From positions 1 through 64,000 of the forward strand of contig DXEG01000039.1 in assembly GCA_019115125.1 (NCBI GenBank): a stretch of DNA of 64,000 nt. The letters are read 5' to 3'. Shown here piece after piece: positions 43,773-52,367 of this stretch; the first letter of the stretch is position 1, and the number at the start of each line of letters is the position of its first letter. The notes beneath the pieces are model-generated. The model made no database searches. It saw nothing but the letters and a program-made list of their open reading frames with translations, and had not been told where the DNA came from. A program made the position numbers and the translations under genes. This stretch comes from Candidatus Blautia faecipullorum. Its GTDB lineage: Bacteria > Bacillota > Clostridia > Lachnospirales > Lachnospiraceae.

Positions 43773-45590
43773 TCAGGAATTCAGGATGTTCATAAACTCC
43801 TCCCCTGTGATCGTCTCTTTCTCATAAAGATAGGCTGCCAGCTCATCCAGCTTCTGCCTGTTGTCCGTCAAAATCCGCCGGGCCTTTTCATGCTGCGTTC
43901 TCACCAGCTCCACTACCTGATTGTCAATCTTTGTCTGCGTTTCTTCCGAGCAGGTCAGAGAGGTATCTCCGCCCAGATATTGATTGCTGACCGTTTCCAT
44001 TGCAACCATGTCAAATCTATCGTCCATTCCGTATCTAGTGATCATGGATCTTGACAGCTTCGTGGCCTGCTCGATATCGTTGGAGGCTCCCGTGGTAACA
44101 GAACCGAAGACGACCTCCTCCGCAGCCCGGCCTCCGGTCAGCGTGGCTATCTTATTTTCCAGCTCTTCCTTTGTCATCAGATAATGGTTTCCTTCCTCCA
44201 CCTGCATGGTATATCCCAGCGCGCCGGAGGTACGGGGAACTATGGTGATCTTCTGAACAGGCGCGGAATGGCTCTGAAGCGCCGCCACAAGGGCGTGTCC
44301 GATTTCGTGATAAGCCACAACCTTCTTTTCTTTGTCTGTCAGTATGGCGTTTTTCTTCTGGTATCCGGCAATGACGACCTCGATGCTTTCCTCCAGATCC
44401 GCCTGCTCCACATATTTTCTTCCGTCTCTTACCGTACGCAAAGCCGCTTCATTGATAATATTGGCAAGCTCCGCTCCGGAAGCGCCGGATGCCATGCGGG
44501 CGATCTTTTCAAAATCCACGTTATCCGACAGCTTGATCTTCTTTGCGTGTACCTTCAGGATCTCCTCGCGCCCCTTCAGATCAGGCAGCTCTACCGGAAC
44601 TCTACGGTCAAACCGTCCCGGACGAGTCAAAGCGGGATCCAGGGATTCCGGCCTGTTTGTGGCGGCCAGCAGAATCACTCCGCTGTTCTCCTCAAATCCA
44701 TCCATTTCCGTCAGAAGCTGATTCAGGGTCTGTTCCCTCTCGTCGTTTCCTCCAATCTGTCCGTCCCTCTTTTTTCCAATAGCATCGATCTCATCAATAA
44801 AAACAATACACGGAGCCTTTTCCTTGGCCTGCTTGAACAGGTCGCGGACCTTTGCCGCGCCCATTCCCACGAACATTTCAACGAATTCCGAACCGGACAT
44901 AGAGAAGAAAGGAACATTGGCTTCCCCGGCTACGGCCTTTGCCAGCATCGTCTTGCCGGTACCTGGAGGGCCTACAAGCAGCAGTCCTTTCGGCATTGCG
45001 GCTCCTACTTCCTTATACTTATCAGGATTATGCAGGTAGTCTACGATCTCCGTAAGATTTTCCTTAGCCTCGTCCTCTCCGGCAACATCTGAGAACTTGA
45101 TCCCCTCGGAGGATTTCACATATACCTTCGCATTGCTTTTACCCATTCCAAAAGCCATAGAGTTCTGTCCTCCGGCTTTCTTCATCAGCCTTTTAGATAT
45201 GTATTGCCCTATTCCAATGAAAATGAGCATCGGCAGAATCCAGGAAAGCAGAATACTTACCAAGGGAGACATCTGCTCGATGATCTCGCCGGAGAACTCC
45301 GCACCGGATTCATACAGCCGCTGCGTCAGCTCTGGATCGTCCACCATCCCTGTCTCATAAATTCCTTTTTTGTCCTTATCTGTAAACAGTATCCGGTTGT
45401 CCTGAGTCTGGATTTCCACCTGCCCGATTTCTTTTTCTTCTGTCATGGAAATAAATGTTCCATAATCTACTTCCTTTATCTGCCGCTCCATCATCCAGGG
45501 CATAGCGAAAAAATTAAACAGCATCATGATCAGAAGAACAATCACATAATAATAAATCAACGGTTTTTTGGGTTTTTTCACTTCATTCAT
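43773..45590 (-). CDS. ftsH: ATP-dependent zinc metalloprotease FtsH
   Basis: 605-residue membrane AAA protease that degrades misfolded membrane and regulatory proteins. Two transmembrane segments (about 11-30 and 107-127) flank an extracytoplasmic loop. Walker [13 protein letters not shown] (about 207), Walker [15 protein letters not shown] region [20 protein letters not shown] and the zinc site HEIGH (about 432) with a downstream Asp are all intact. The start overlaps the upstream helical gene by eight bases, so the two are coupled. A second copy elsewhere is common in this group and cannot be excluded. Confidence 0.96.
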   Translation of the reverse strand: MNEVKKPKKPLIYYYVIVLLIMMLFNFFAMPWMMERQIKEVDYGTFISMTEEKEIGQVEIQTQDNRILFTDKDKKGIYETGMVDDPELTQRLYESGAEFSGEIIEQMSPLVSILLSWILPMLIFIGIGQYISKRLMKKAGGQNSMAFGMGKSNAKVYVKSSEGIKFSDVAGEDEAKENLTEIVDYLHNPDKYKEVGAAMPKGLLLVGPPGTGKTMLAKAVAGEANVPFFSMSGSEFVEMFVGMGAAKVRDLFKQAKEKAPCIVFIDEIDAIGKKRDGQIGGNDEREQTLNQLLTEMDGFEENSGVILLAATNRPESLDPALTRPGRFDRRVPVELPDLKGREEILKVHAKKIKLSDNVDFEKIARMASGASGAELANIINEAALRTVRDGRKYVEQADLEESIEVVIAGYQKKNAILTDKEKKVVAYHEIGHALVAALQSHSAPVQKITIVPRTSGALGYTMQVEEGNHYLMTKEELENKIATLTGGRAAEEVVFGSVTTGASNDIEQATKLSRSMITRYGMDDRFDMVAMETVSNQYLGGDTSLTCSEETQTKIDNQVVELVRTQHEKARRILTDNRQKLDELAAYLYEKETITGEEFMNILNS

Positions 45591-46044
45591 TTTTTGTCAC
45601 TCCTTCTTTCGTTTCTTTTTCACTTCCGTTCATTTGCATATCAATAGCTTTAAGGGCTGCAAGCAAAGCATACTTCGCAGACTGCACCGCAAAATCAATA
45701 GCGTATTCAGCATACAGCGCGGAGGCCTCCGTCCGGCTTTCAGATGCTGTTCCGGTCTCGCTCCTGAGGTAAACCGGGAGCTCCTGATCCATAATTTTCT
45801 CCGCCTGCATGAAATAGCTTAACTGGGCGTCCGCCAGCGCCGTCACTGCAGGCGAACGACTGCTCTCCACACTGCATTTCAGGAGAAGCTCATTTTCCCT
45901 GTACTCATCAGAAGCCTTCTGCAGTTCCCGGCGGATTTTTTTATGGTCTTCCTGCTGACAGAGACGGAGACGGCTTTGCATCAGTCCGTATTGCCGCTCC
46001 AGTTCGTACAGCTTGGCGGCAAATATTCCCTCGCTTAATTTCAT
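45583..46044 (-). CDS. Helical protein of unknown function, coupled to ftsH
   Basis: 153 residues, almost wholly helical with heptad character in the first 60 (LYELERQYGLMQSRLRLCQQ, then RRELQKASDEYRENELLL), no membrane segment. It overlaps ftsH by eight bases and precedes it in the transcript, which suggests a shared operon and perhaps an FtsH-linked task. I do not recognise a family. It may be restricted to Lachnospiraceae. Confidence 0.65.
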   Translation of the reverse strand: MKLSEGIFAAKLYELERQYGLMQSRLRLCQQEDHKKIRRELQKASDEYRENELLLKCSVESSRSPAVTALADAQLSYFMQAEKIMDQELPVYLRSETGTASESRTEASALYAEYAIDFAVQSAKYALLAALKAIDMQMNGSEKETKEGVTKNE

Positions 46045-46187
46045 AATCAGAACCCCTTTCCTGAGTTAATTTTTTTATATCAGATCTTTCCGGACAGCGC
46101 CACTGGCAATTTCATCCATCTGTACTGACATTCTGGCCCAAATGTCAAAAACACTGACATTCCGCTGTTTTTGTAAGGTAATATGAC

Positions 46188-46232
46188 AAAAAGCAACGGT
46201 TCTCCGCTTATCCGGCTTTCCCGTTGCTTTTT
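46188..46232. terminator. Terminator downstream of the AKR-TetR pair
   Basis: Perfect 12-bp arms AAAAAGCAACGG and CCGTTGCTTTTT, U-run on both strands, 55 bases beyond the tetR-type stop codon. Confidence 0.88.
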
Positions 46233-46286
46233 AGATCATTTTCTAATATAAGACTGCACTGCCCGGTTATCCGCGCTCCGTTCGGT

Positions 46287-46820
46287 CTATCTCTCCTCTA
46301 TATCGTCAGGAAAAAGACAACAGATCTGATCGGCCAGATTTTTGGCGTCGATCTCCTCCAGCTCACAGCACTTAAAGAGCATCCCCGACAGGCCAAAGGA
46401 CCAGAAATCCAGAACAATTTCCATATCCGAATAATTCAGAGGAATGTCCTTTTTCTTTGTTGTGACCATTTTCTGAAGATAGGTTCTGAGGGACTGTACA
46501 AACAGTTTCTCAATTTCACTCCGTTTTTGAGAATCCATCATTTTTCGGATCAGAATACGGTTTTCCATCGTGGACGAAAGCAAAATTTCAATGGCCTCCC
46601 TCGGCGTTTCCGTCTCCAGGCTCCGGGCAAGCATCAGATCTACAGCATGTTCGATGGTCCACTCGATCACTTCCATAATATCGCGGAAATGATAATAAAA
46701 CGTTTGCCGGGAAATGTTACATTCCTCAATCAGAGCTTTTACTGTTATTTTGTCAATTCCCTTTTTCTTTGCCATTTTCAGAAATGCTTCGGCTATGATG
46801 TTCTTCATGTTGACTGGCAT
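46287..46820 (-). CDS. TetR/AcrR family transcriptional regulator
   Basis: 177 residues. N-terminal helix-turn-helix: ITVKALIEECNISRQTFYYH (about 24-43) is a classic TetR recognition element. The C-terminal ligand domain lacks close motifs; it resembles DhaS-type regulators. The gene follows the aldo/keto reductase by 16 bases on the same strand, and a perfect 9-2-9 palindrome lies ahead of that reductase, so it probably represses its own operon. AGGTAGGA precedes the ATG. Confidence 0.88.
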   Translation of the reverse strand: MPVNMKNIIAEAFLKMAKKKGIDKITVKALIEECNISRQTFYYHFRDIMEVIEWTIEHAVDLMLARSLETETPREAIEILLSSTMENRILIRKMMDSQKRSEIEKLFVQSLRTYLQKMVTTKKKDIPLNYSDMEIVLDFWSFGLSGMLFKCCELEEIDAKNLADQICCLFPDDIEER

Positions 46821-46836
46821 AAAATCCTACCTCATT

Positions 46837-47985
46837 TCATTCCCCAAAGATTTCTTTTGCCTGCTTCATGTTCTCCATGATCGGAACCTTAAAAGGACAT
46901 CTTGTCTCACAGGCCCCGCACTGAATACACTCTCCCGCGTGATGCTCCAGAACCCGGTAATGCTCCCTGACAGTTTCCGGCACGCTTCCCTGCGCCCTTG
47001 CCAGATTCAGAAACTTGGTTACGGAAGCCACGTCGATTTTTTTCGGACAGGGCGCGCAGTGGCTGCAGTACATGCAGTGACCCTCCCAACTGATATTTGG
47101 AAAAGAAGCAAAGGCTTCCGCGTAATCCTTTTCCTCCTCCGTGGCGTCCTCATAAGCAAGGCTCTGCCTGAGCTGCTCCGTGCTGTGGGCCCCCGCAAGA
47201 ACAGTGGAAACCGCCGGGCGGGTCAGGGCGTAGTGGAGACACTGGTTTGCTGTCAGAGCCTTCCCAGCAGGCGACAGCTTCTCATCAAGAAGATCGCCCC
47301 CGCCAAAGGCCTTCATCACGGTAATCCCCACTCCCAGCCGCTGGCACGTCTCATAAAGCTCCTGACGCTTCGGATCCATATTCACAAGATGCTCTTTATA
47401 ATTTTTCTCGGCCCAGAGCTCCTCCACATCCTCGCTGGCAGGCTGCAGATCATAGCAGGGATTGACACTGAACATCAGAACCTCAATGCTTCCGCTCCTG
47501 ACCGCTTCCAGCGCCACCTCCGGATTATGGCTGCTGAGCCCGATGTGCTTTATGATCCCCTTTTCTTTCAGCTCTCGCGCATAGGCCAGCACCGGGCCCT
47601 CCGCAATGGTATTCCAGTCTTTCATGGAGTCCACATAATGGATCATACCAACGTCTATATAGTCCGTCTGCAGAAGCTCCAACATTTCTTCCATACCCTT
47701 TTTTACCTCTTCTATATTTCTGGAGCGCTTATACTGGCCGTCCTTCCAGACAGAACAGATATGAGACTGAATCAGGAATTTTTCTCTTCTTCCCTTAAGC
47801 GCCTCTCCCACGGCCGCGCGCACCTGAGGATCAGAGGTATAAAGATCGAAATAATTGATTCCCTGACGCTCCGCTTCATCCAGCAGGGCTCTGGCGCCGC
47901 GGTATTCCTCTTCCGCGAACCCCTCGCATCCCAGTCCGATCTCACTGACCTTCAGTCCTGTATTTCCTAAGTCACGATATTTCAT
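46837..47985 (-). CDS. Aldo/keto reductase with C-terminal 4Fe-4S ferredoxin domain
   Basis: 382 residues. AKR barrel begins MKYRDLGNTGLKVSEIGLGC; catalytic Tyr/Asp/Lys/His-type residues lie in YFDLYTSDP, and DYIDVGMIHYVDS. The C-terminal 90 residues carry cysteine clusters CMYCSHCAPCPKKID and CIQCGACETRCPF, two ferredoxin-like iron-sulfur sites, common in anaerobes. Start is the ATG at 47985 (AAAGGAG upstream); the longer open frame is non-coding and includes the operator. Oxidoreductase of unknown carbonyl substrate, in an operon with a TetR regulator. Confidence 0.9.
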   Translation of the reverse strand: MKYRDLGNTGLKVSEIGLGCEGFAEEEYRGARALLDEAERQGINYFDLYTSDPQVRAAVGEALKGRREKFLIQSHICSVWKDGQYKRSRNIEEVKKGMEEMLELLQTDYIDVGMIHYVDSMKDWNTIAEGPVLAYARELKEKGIIKHIGLSSHNPEVALEAVRSGSIEVLMFSVNPCYDLQPASEDVEELWAEKNYKEHLVNMDPKRQELYETCQRLGVGITVMKAFGGGDLLDEKLSPAGKALTANQCLHYALTRPAVSTVLAGAHSTEQLRQSLAYEDATEEEKDYAEAFASFPNISWEGHCMYCSHCAPCPKKIDVASVTKFLNLARAQGSVPETVREHYRVLEHHAGECIQCGACETRCPFKVPIMENMKQAKEIFGE

Positions 47986-48029
47986 TTTTTCTCCTTTCAC
48001 GGCGCACTGGCTGCGCCAATAATGGCAGA

Positions 48030-48049
48030 TTTGGAAGTTTACTTCCAAA
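48030..48049. promoter_or_regulatory. Palindromic operator ahead of the AKR-TetR operon
   Basis: TTTGGAAGT-TT-ACTTCCAAA, perfect 9-bp arms with a two-base centre, typical size for a TetR-family site. It is 45 bases before the aldo/keto reductase start. Confidence 0.7.
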
Positions 48050-48157
48050 CTTCATAGGTACAGTATACTATAAAACCATCTGTATATCCATCTCTGCTGC
48101 CGTCTTTTCGGAGAATAATTCTTTTTGCCCGCGGCATGACAAATATTCATTTATATC

Positions 48158-48186
48158 TTGACAGTCCGCGGAAACAGTGCTAATTT
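48158..48186 (+). promoter_or_regulatory. Promoter of purC
   Basis: TTGACA (48158-48163), 17-base spacer, TAATTT (48181-48186), about 60 bases before the start codon. Confidence 0.7.
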
Positions 48187-48245
48187 TACTGTGAAAAAGA
48201 AACCAAATAAAATACGACAACAAAATTCAATGGTGAGGTATGAAC

Positions 48246-49118
48246 ATGGAAATTTTAAAACCGATCAAAGAAGGTAAAGTACGCGAAATCTACGATAACG
48301 GCGACAGTCTGATCATGGTTGCCACAGACCGGATCAGTTGTTTCGATGTGATCCTGAATAACGAGGTCACCAAAAAAGGAACGGTTCTGACACAGATGTC
48401 TAAATTCTGGTTTGATATGACCGAAGATATTCTTCCCAATCATATGATTTCTGTAGATGTAAAGGATATGCCGGAATTTTTCCAGCAGGATAAATTCAAA
48501 GGTAAATCCATGATGTGCCGCAAGCTGGACATGCTCCCCATTGAATGTATTGTACGCGGATATATTACCGGAAGCGGCTGGGCAAGCTACCAGGAAAATG
48601 GAACTGTATGCGGGATCAGACTTCCGGAAGGACTGAAGGAATCCGACAAGCTTCCTGAGCCGATCTACACTCCTTCCACAAAGGCTGAGATCGGCGATCA
48701 TGATGAGAATATTTCCTTTGAGCAGAGCATCGACCATCTGGAGAAGCATTTCCCGGGCAAGGGACGCGAATATGCGGAAAAGCTCCGCGACTGCACCATC
48801 GCTCTCTACAAAAAATGCGCGGAGTACGCTCTGAGTAAGGGCATTATCATCGCGGATACAAAATTCGAGTTCGGCCTTGATGAAAAAGGAAACATTGTCC
48901 TCGGCGATGAAATGCTTACCCCGGACAGCTCCAGATTCTGGCCGGCAGACGGCTACGAGCCGGGCCACGGTCAGCCTTCCTTTGACAAGCAGTTTGCCCG
49001 CGACTGGCTGAAAGCGAATCCGGACAATAACTGGACGCTTCCGCAGGAGATCGTAGACAAGACCATCGAGAAATATCTTCAGGCATATGAAATGCTGACC
49101 GGTGAAAAGCTGGCATAA
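48246..49118 (+). CDS. purC: SAICAR synthase (purine synthesis)
   Basis: Phosphoribosylaminoimidazole-succinocarboxamide synthase; joins aspartate to CAIR with ATP, step in de novo purine synthesis. 290 residues. Motifs KEGKVREIYD (about 8-17), VATDRISCFDVI, RGYITGSGWASYQ, DTKFEFG and DEMLTPDSSRFWP are all family hallmarks. GTGAGG lies seven bases before the ATG at 48246; the ATG at 48240 is too near it. Monocistronic with its own terminator, unlike the large pur operons of many Firmicutes. Confidence 0.96.
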   Translation: MEILKPIKEGKVREIYDNGDSLIMVATDRISCFDVILNNEVTKKGTVLTQMSKFWFDMTEDILPNHMISVDVKDMPEFFQQDKFKGKSMMCRKLDMLPIECIVRGYITGSGWASYQENGTVCGIRLPEGLKESDKLPEPIYTPSTKAEIGDHDENISFEQSIDHLEKHFPGKGREYAEKLRDCTIALYKKCAEYALSKGIIIADTKFEFGLDEKGNIVLGDEMLTPDSSRFWPADGYEPGHGQPSFDKQFARDWLKANPDNNWTLPQEIVDKTIEKYLQAYEMLTGEKLA

Positions 49119-49126
49119 AATATCCC

Positions 49127-49160
49127 AAAGCTGCGGGCGCTGTCGTCCCGCAGCTTTTTT
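49127..49160 (+). terminator. Terminator of purC
   Basis: AAAGCTGCGGG/CCCGCAGCTTT stem followed by a T-run, eight bases beyond the stop. Confidence 0.9.
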
Positions 49161-49280
49161 ATTATAGGAAAGTATTAACTCCATTATTTTAGAAAAGTAT
49201 TTCTGTATATCTCTAATATCTAAAATATATCAATAATTCTTCATTTTTTCATACTTTATTCTTCAGATTCCATATATGCA

Positions 49281-49309
49281 TTGACAAAGCTTACTGTCCA
49301 CTGTAAAAT
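49281..49309 (+). promoter_or_regulatory. Promoter of the kinase-SIS-phosphorylase-deaminase operon
   Basis: TTGACA (49281-49286), 17-base spacer, TAAAAT (49304-49309); near-consensus sigma-A promoter. Confidence 0.85.
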
Positions 49310-49313
49310 AAAG

Positions 49314-49324
49314 GTACGACGTAC
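49314..49324. promoter_or_regulatory. GTACG-A-CGTAC operator, site 1
   Basis: Perfect 5-1-5 palindrome starting five bases after the -10 box, so it covers the transcription start. One of five copies in the island, attributed to the local GntR regulator. Confidence 0.8.
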
Positions 49325-49357
49325 TACTTTAAACATTATAAAGAAGGAGGCTACTTT

Positions 49358-50281
49358 ATGGGGGCATCTGTAGATTACTATGTACTCACGCAGTTACTTA
49401 TTGATGATATTCATCTCCCGTCAGGGGAACAACACAAAAACCAGCTTGGCGGTGGTATTTATGCTGCAGCCGGTATGCGTATCTGGTCTGAGCATGTAGG
49501 CTTTTGCTGCGCTCCAGGTCCGGATTTTGAAGGGAATTATGACCATTGGTTTTTAGACAACAAAGTTGAAATATCCGGCGGACGAAGAACAAAAAACTGT
49601 ACTCACGCCATAATCAACTATTTTCCAGACGGAGAGCGGGAAGAAATACTGTTGCCCGGCTGTGCGACGCACCATGAATCCCAGCCTCTGGTATCGGAGA
49701 TTCCCTTCGAGTATAAAAACTGTAAAGGAATGTATTTTTTTAAAGACTGCGAGGAAGAATTCTGGAATCAACTGATTCCTTATCTGAACCAGAGTTCTTC
49801 TGTTTCATGCTGGGAAATACTTGGTTCTGCTGCCGTTCCTCAAAACCGTGATTTTATCGGAGAGGCTTTGCATCATGTGGATCTTTTTTCTTTTAATTTG
49901 ACAGAAGGAAAACGTCTTACTGGAAATAACCGGCCGGACGAAATCGTAAAAGCTCTTATAAAATTAAATGCTAAAAATGTTATTTTAAGAATGGGAGAAA
50001 ACGGTGCTTTGGTTTCTTCCGGAAACGGAATTTATCATATACCTGCAGCAAAAACCACCGTTGTGGATGTCACCGGGGGAGGGAATTCCTCTACCGGAGG
50101 TTTTGTCACAGGTTTTTGTCAATCCGATGGTGATATAGTAAAAGCCGGACTCTGTGCCGCCATCTCAGCATCCTATATTTTACAGCAATACGGAGTACCG
50201 CCTGTTATAACCGAAGATTTAATGAACGATGCGGAACAGAAACTTTTTGAACTCAGGAATATAGTTACCCAAATCAGTTAG
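49358..50281 (+). CDS. PfkB-family sugar kinase-like protein (atypical active site)
   Basis: 307 residues with ribokinase-fold features: NQLGGGIYAAAGMRIW near the start, and DVTGGGNSSTGGFVTGF near residues 242-258. The last is the PfkB signature, but the usual GAGD carries Asn (GGGN) where the catalytic Asp should be, as in MAK32-like relatives. Activity as a sugar kinase is therefore doubtful or altered. GGAGG lies before the ATG. First gene of a four-gene operon with SIS, nucleoside phosphorylase and deaminase genes. Confidence 0.82.
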   Translation: MGASVDYYVLTQLLIDDIHLPSGEQHKNQLGGGIYAAAGMRIWSEHVGFCCAPGPDFEGNYDHWFLDNKVEISGGRRTKNCTHAIINYFPDGEREEILLPGCATHHESQPLVSEIPFEYKNCKGMYFFKDCEEEFWNQLIPYLNQSSSVSCWEILGSAAVPQNRDFIGEALHHVDLFSFNLTEGKRLTGNNRPDEIVKALIKLNAKNVILRMGENGALVSSGNGIYHIPAAKTTVVDVTGGGNSSTGGFVTGFCQSDGDIVKAGLCAAISASYILQQYGVPPVITEDLMNDAEQKLFELRNIVTQIS

Positions 50282-50290
50282 GAGGGGCAT

Positions 50291-51436
50291 ATGAAAAAAA
50301 ATTTATATTTAGAGCATATTGAAAGTATCCCGGAGCTTATTGCTGAAGTCTTTCCTGTTCTTAATAATGAAGCCGCCCGGATTGCGGAAGAAGTGTCAGA
50401 CTGGCCTCTGCAGTCCGTATATCTTTACGGAAGCGGAGATTCGTGGGCTGCCGCATTAGGCGCTACAGGTGCGTTTATGAAATTTTGCGGACTTCCCTCG
50501 TATGCTTTCACCTCCATGCAGGCATCCCGATATGCGCCCGGTTACTGCATGCCCGCGCCTAAATCTGTACTTATAATAGGAATCAGCAGTTCCGGATATA
50601 TGCGCCGGGGAGTGGAAGCCACAATGTCAATGAATCAGGCCGGATATTATCCCATCCTGCTCACATCTAATCCACAAAGTCCCGGAGGACAGGCAGCAGA
50701 TATGATTTTCTATACGCCCGTTCCAAAATTTGATACAACACCAGTACCGGGCGTGCGCAGTTATATGACTGCGCAAATTTCTCTGTACCTTCTGGCTGTG
50801 CATCTTTCTCTCAAAAAAGGAAAAATCAGCCATAAAGAGGCGGACAAAATAATCGAAGAGCTTTCCCATTCCGGAGTTATCCTTTCCGCAGCATTAAGGG
50901 AAAACAGGAGTATTCTCCAGGCATTTGGCAAACTCTGCGCTAAAGAAGAACGGGTGGAATTTCTGGCGGCAGGTCCCTGCCGTGCGTCTGCTGATTTCGG
51001 TATGGCGAAAACACTTGAAGCTACCGGATATACTGCACTGAGTCCGGAGCTGGAGGAATTCGCACATATGAATTTCTTTTCCCTGGATCCACAGCATATC
51101 CCTACCGTTCTTATATGTTCGGAGGATGCCCGCTGCCTTACCAGGTGTCTTGAAATTGAACTGTCCATGAAATACCAGCAGCGCCCTTATATCGTAATCA
51201 CAGACAGTCACAAATTTTCAGCCCGGCCGGACCAAACAGTGTTGATTCCCAGTTCAGTAAATGAGATTTTTTCTCCGATGATCTTCTCCTTCCTGACTGC
51301 CTGCTTAACCGCCTATATGCCTCTGAGAGAAGGCGACACTTATATGCATGGTCACCAGGGACCCTACTTTGAAGGACCGTTTGAAAAAGGGAACGGATTT
51401 CCAACGATTATGAACAGCAAAATTATATTGAAATAA
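50291..51436 (+). CDS. Double SIS-domain protein
   Basis: 381 residues with two sugar-isomerase (SIS) domains: VYLYGSGDSWAAALGATGAF (about 43-62) and ISSSGYMRRGVEA carry the phosphosugar loop, and VEFLAAGPCRASADFGMAKT (about 221-240) opens the second half. Relatives are AgaS, GlmS C-term and FrlB deglycases. It may isomerise, deaminate or deglycate a sugar phosphate. Begins nine bases after the kinase gene. HGHQGPYFEG near the C-terminus is not familiar. Substrate unknown. Confidence 0.82.
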   Translation: MKKNLYLEHIESIPELIAEVFPVLNNEAARIAEEVSDWPLQSVYLYGSGDSWAAALGATGAFMKFCGLPSYAFTSMQASRYAPGYCMPAPKSVLIIGISSSGYMRRGVEATMSMNQAGYYPILLTSNPQSPGGQAADMIFYTPVPKFDTTPVPGVRSYMTAQISLYLLAVHLSLKKGKISHKEADKIIEELSHSGVILSAALRENRSILQAFGKLCAKEERVEFLAAGPCRASADFGMAKTLEATGYTALSPELEEFAHMNFFSLDPQHIPTVLICSEDARCLTRCLEIELSMKYQQRPYIVITDSHKFSARPDQTVLIPSSVNEIFSPMIFSFLTACLTAYMPLREGDTYMHGHQGPYFEGPFEKGNGFPTIMNSKIILK

Positions 51437-51450
51437 AGGAGGTAATTACT

Positions 51451-52341
51451 ATGAACTGCTATGACAAAATCCTTAATGGATACGATTATTCAGACCGTAT
51501 GAAGCCCGGGGGCTTCACCCTGGATGGAAAACCCGCACTTACACAGATCAATCCCGATCTTATAGGGGATTATGTGATACTTGTTGTGCGTGATCCTCTT
51601 CTCGTATATGGCGGAGATCCCGCTGAGGTACTTTCTGAACGCCTTGAGAACAGAGTTCTTGCAGGAAAATCAGGTATGTTCACCACATACAGCGGATATT
51701 ATAAAGGCGCCCATATCAGCATTGTTTCAGGCGGAAGCGGCAGTCCGGAGGCGGAACTGATTCTCGTGGAATTTATGCATTATACAAAAGCCAGCACCTT
51801 TATACGTCTTGGCGGCGCTGCCGGAGTCCACGAGGACGTACATTCAGGCGACTGTGTGATTGCCAGCGGCGTCGTTCGGGATGAAGGAATGAGCCAGGCG
51901 TATATTACACCCAGCTATCCTGCGGCCTGCAGCTATGACCTGGTTGCCGCGCTTGCAAAAGCCGCCGATTCTCTTTCCTATCCTTTTCATATTGGTATAG
52001 GCCGCTCTCAGGACAGTGAACATGTCTCCTGCGGCCGGCCCTCTGTAAATGGTTATTTTCAGCCACGCCACGCAGAAATCATCGATTATTATAACCGCGC
52101 GCGGGTCATGTACTGGGATCGTGAATCTGCCGGAATTGTAACTCTCTGCAATCTTTTCGGCCGCCGAGGCGGAGCCGTTGTTTCTGTCGATAATAATCTG
52201 GTAACCGGAGAGTCTTTCTCCGCAGGAAACGGACAGGATCATGCCATTGACATAGCCTTTGAAGGGCTTGTAAACTTATATAAAATGGATAGCATCTCTA
52301 AAGAAAACGGACAGAGATATTGGGTACCTGATCTTAAATAA
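51451..52341 (+). CDS. Nucleoside phosphorylase (PNP/UDP family)
   Basis: 296 residues. IRLGGAAGVHEDVHSGDCVI (about 114-133) with VVRDEGMSQAYITP matches the PNP/uridine phosphorylase family, and MYWDRESAGIVTLCNLFGRR (about 210-229) fits the E-x-E-type ribose/base-binding helix in altered form. Phosphorolysis of a nucleoside to base and sugar 1-phosphate is the expected reaction. GGAGG precedes the ATG; third gene of the operon. Base specificity cannot be read; the deaminase that follows points to a purine-like base. Confidence 0.86.
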   Translation: MNCYDKILNGYDYSDRMKPGGFTLDGKPALTQINPDLIGDYVILVVRDPLLVYGGDPAEVLSERLENRVLAGKSGMFTTYSGYYKGAHISIVSGGSGSPEAELILVEFMHYTKASTFIRLGGAAGVHEDVHSGDCVIASGVVRDEGMSQAYITPSYPAACSYDLVAALAKAADSLSYPFHIGIGRSQDSEHVSCGRPSVNGYFQPRHAEIIDYYNRARVMYWDRESAGIVTLCNLFGRRGGAVVSVDNNLVTGESFSAGNGQDHAIDIAFEGLVNLYKMDSISKENGQRYWVPDLK

Positions 52342-52367
52342 TACAAAATATATTGGGAGGTAACATA

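Noticed and set aside
46126-46161. TGACATT repeats (one inverted, one direct) upstream of the ftsH operon.
   Set aside because: AT-rich and short; no regulator can be tied to it. Possible operator, but too weak to list.
48001-48017. GGCGCA/TGCGCC hairpin ahead of the aldo/keto reductase.
   Set aside because: Six-bp stem without U-run, close to the ribosome site; too little evidence for regulation.
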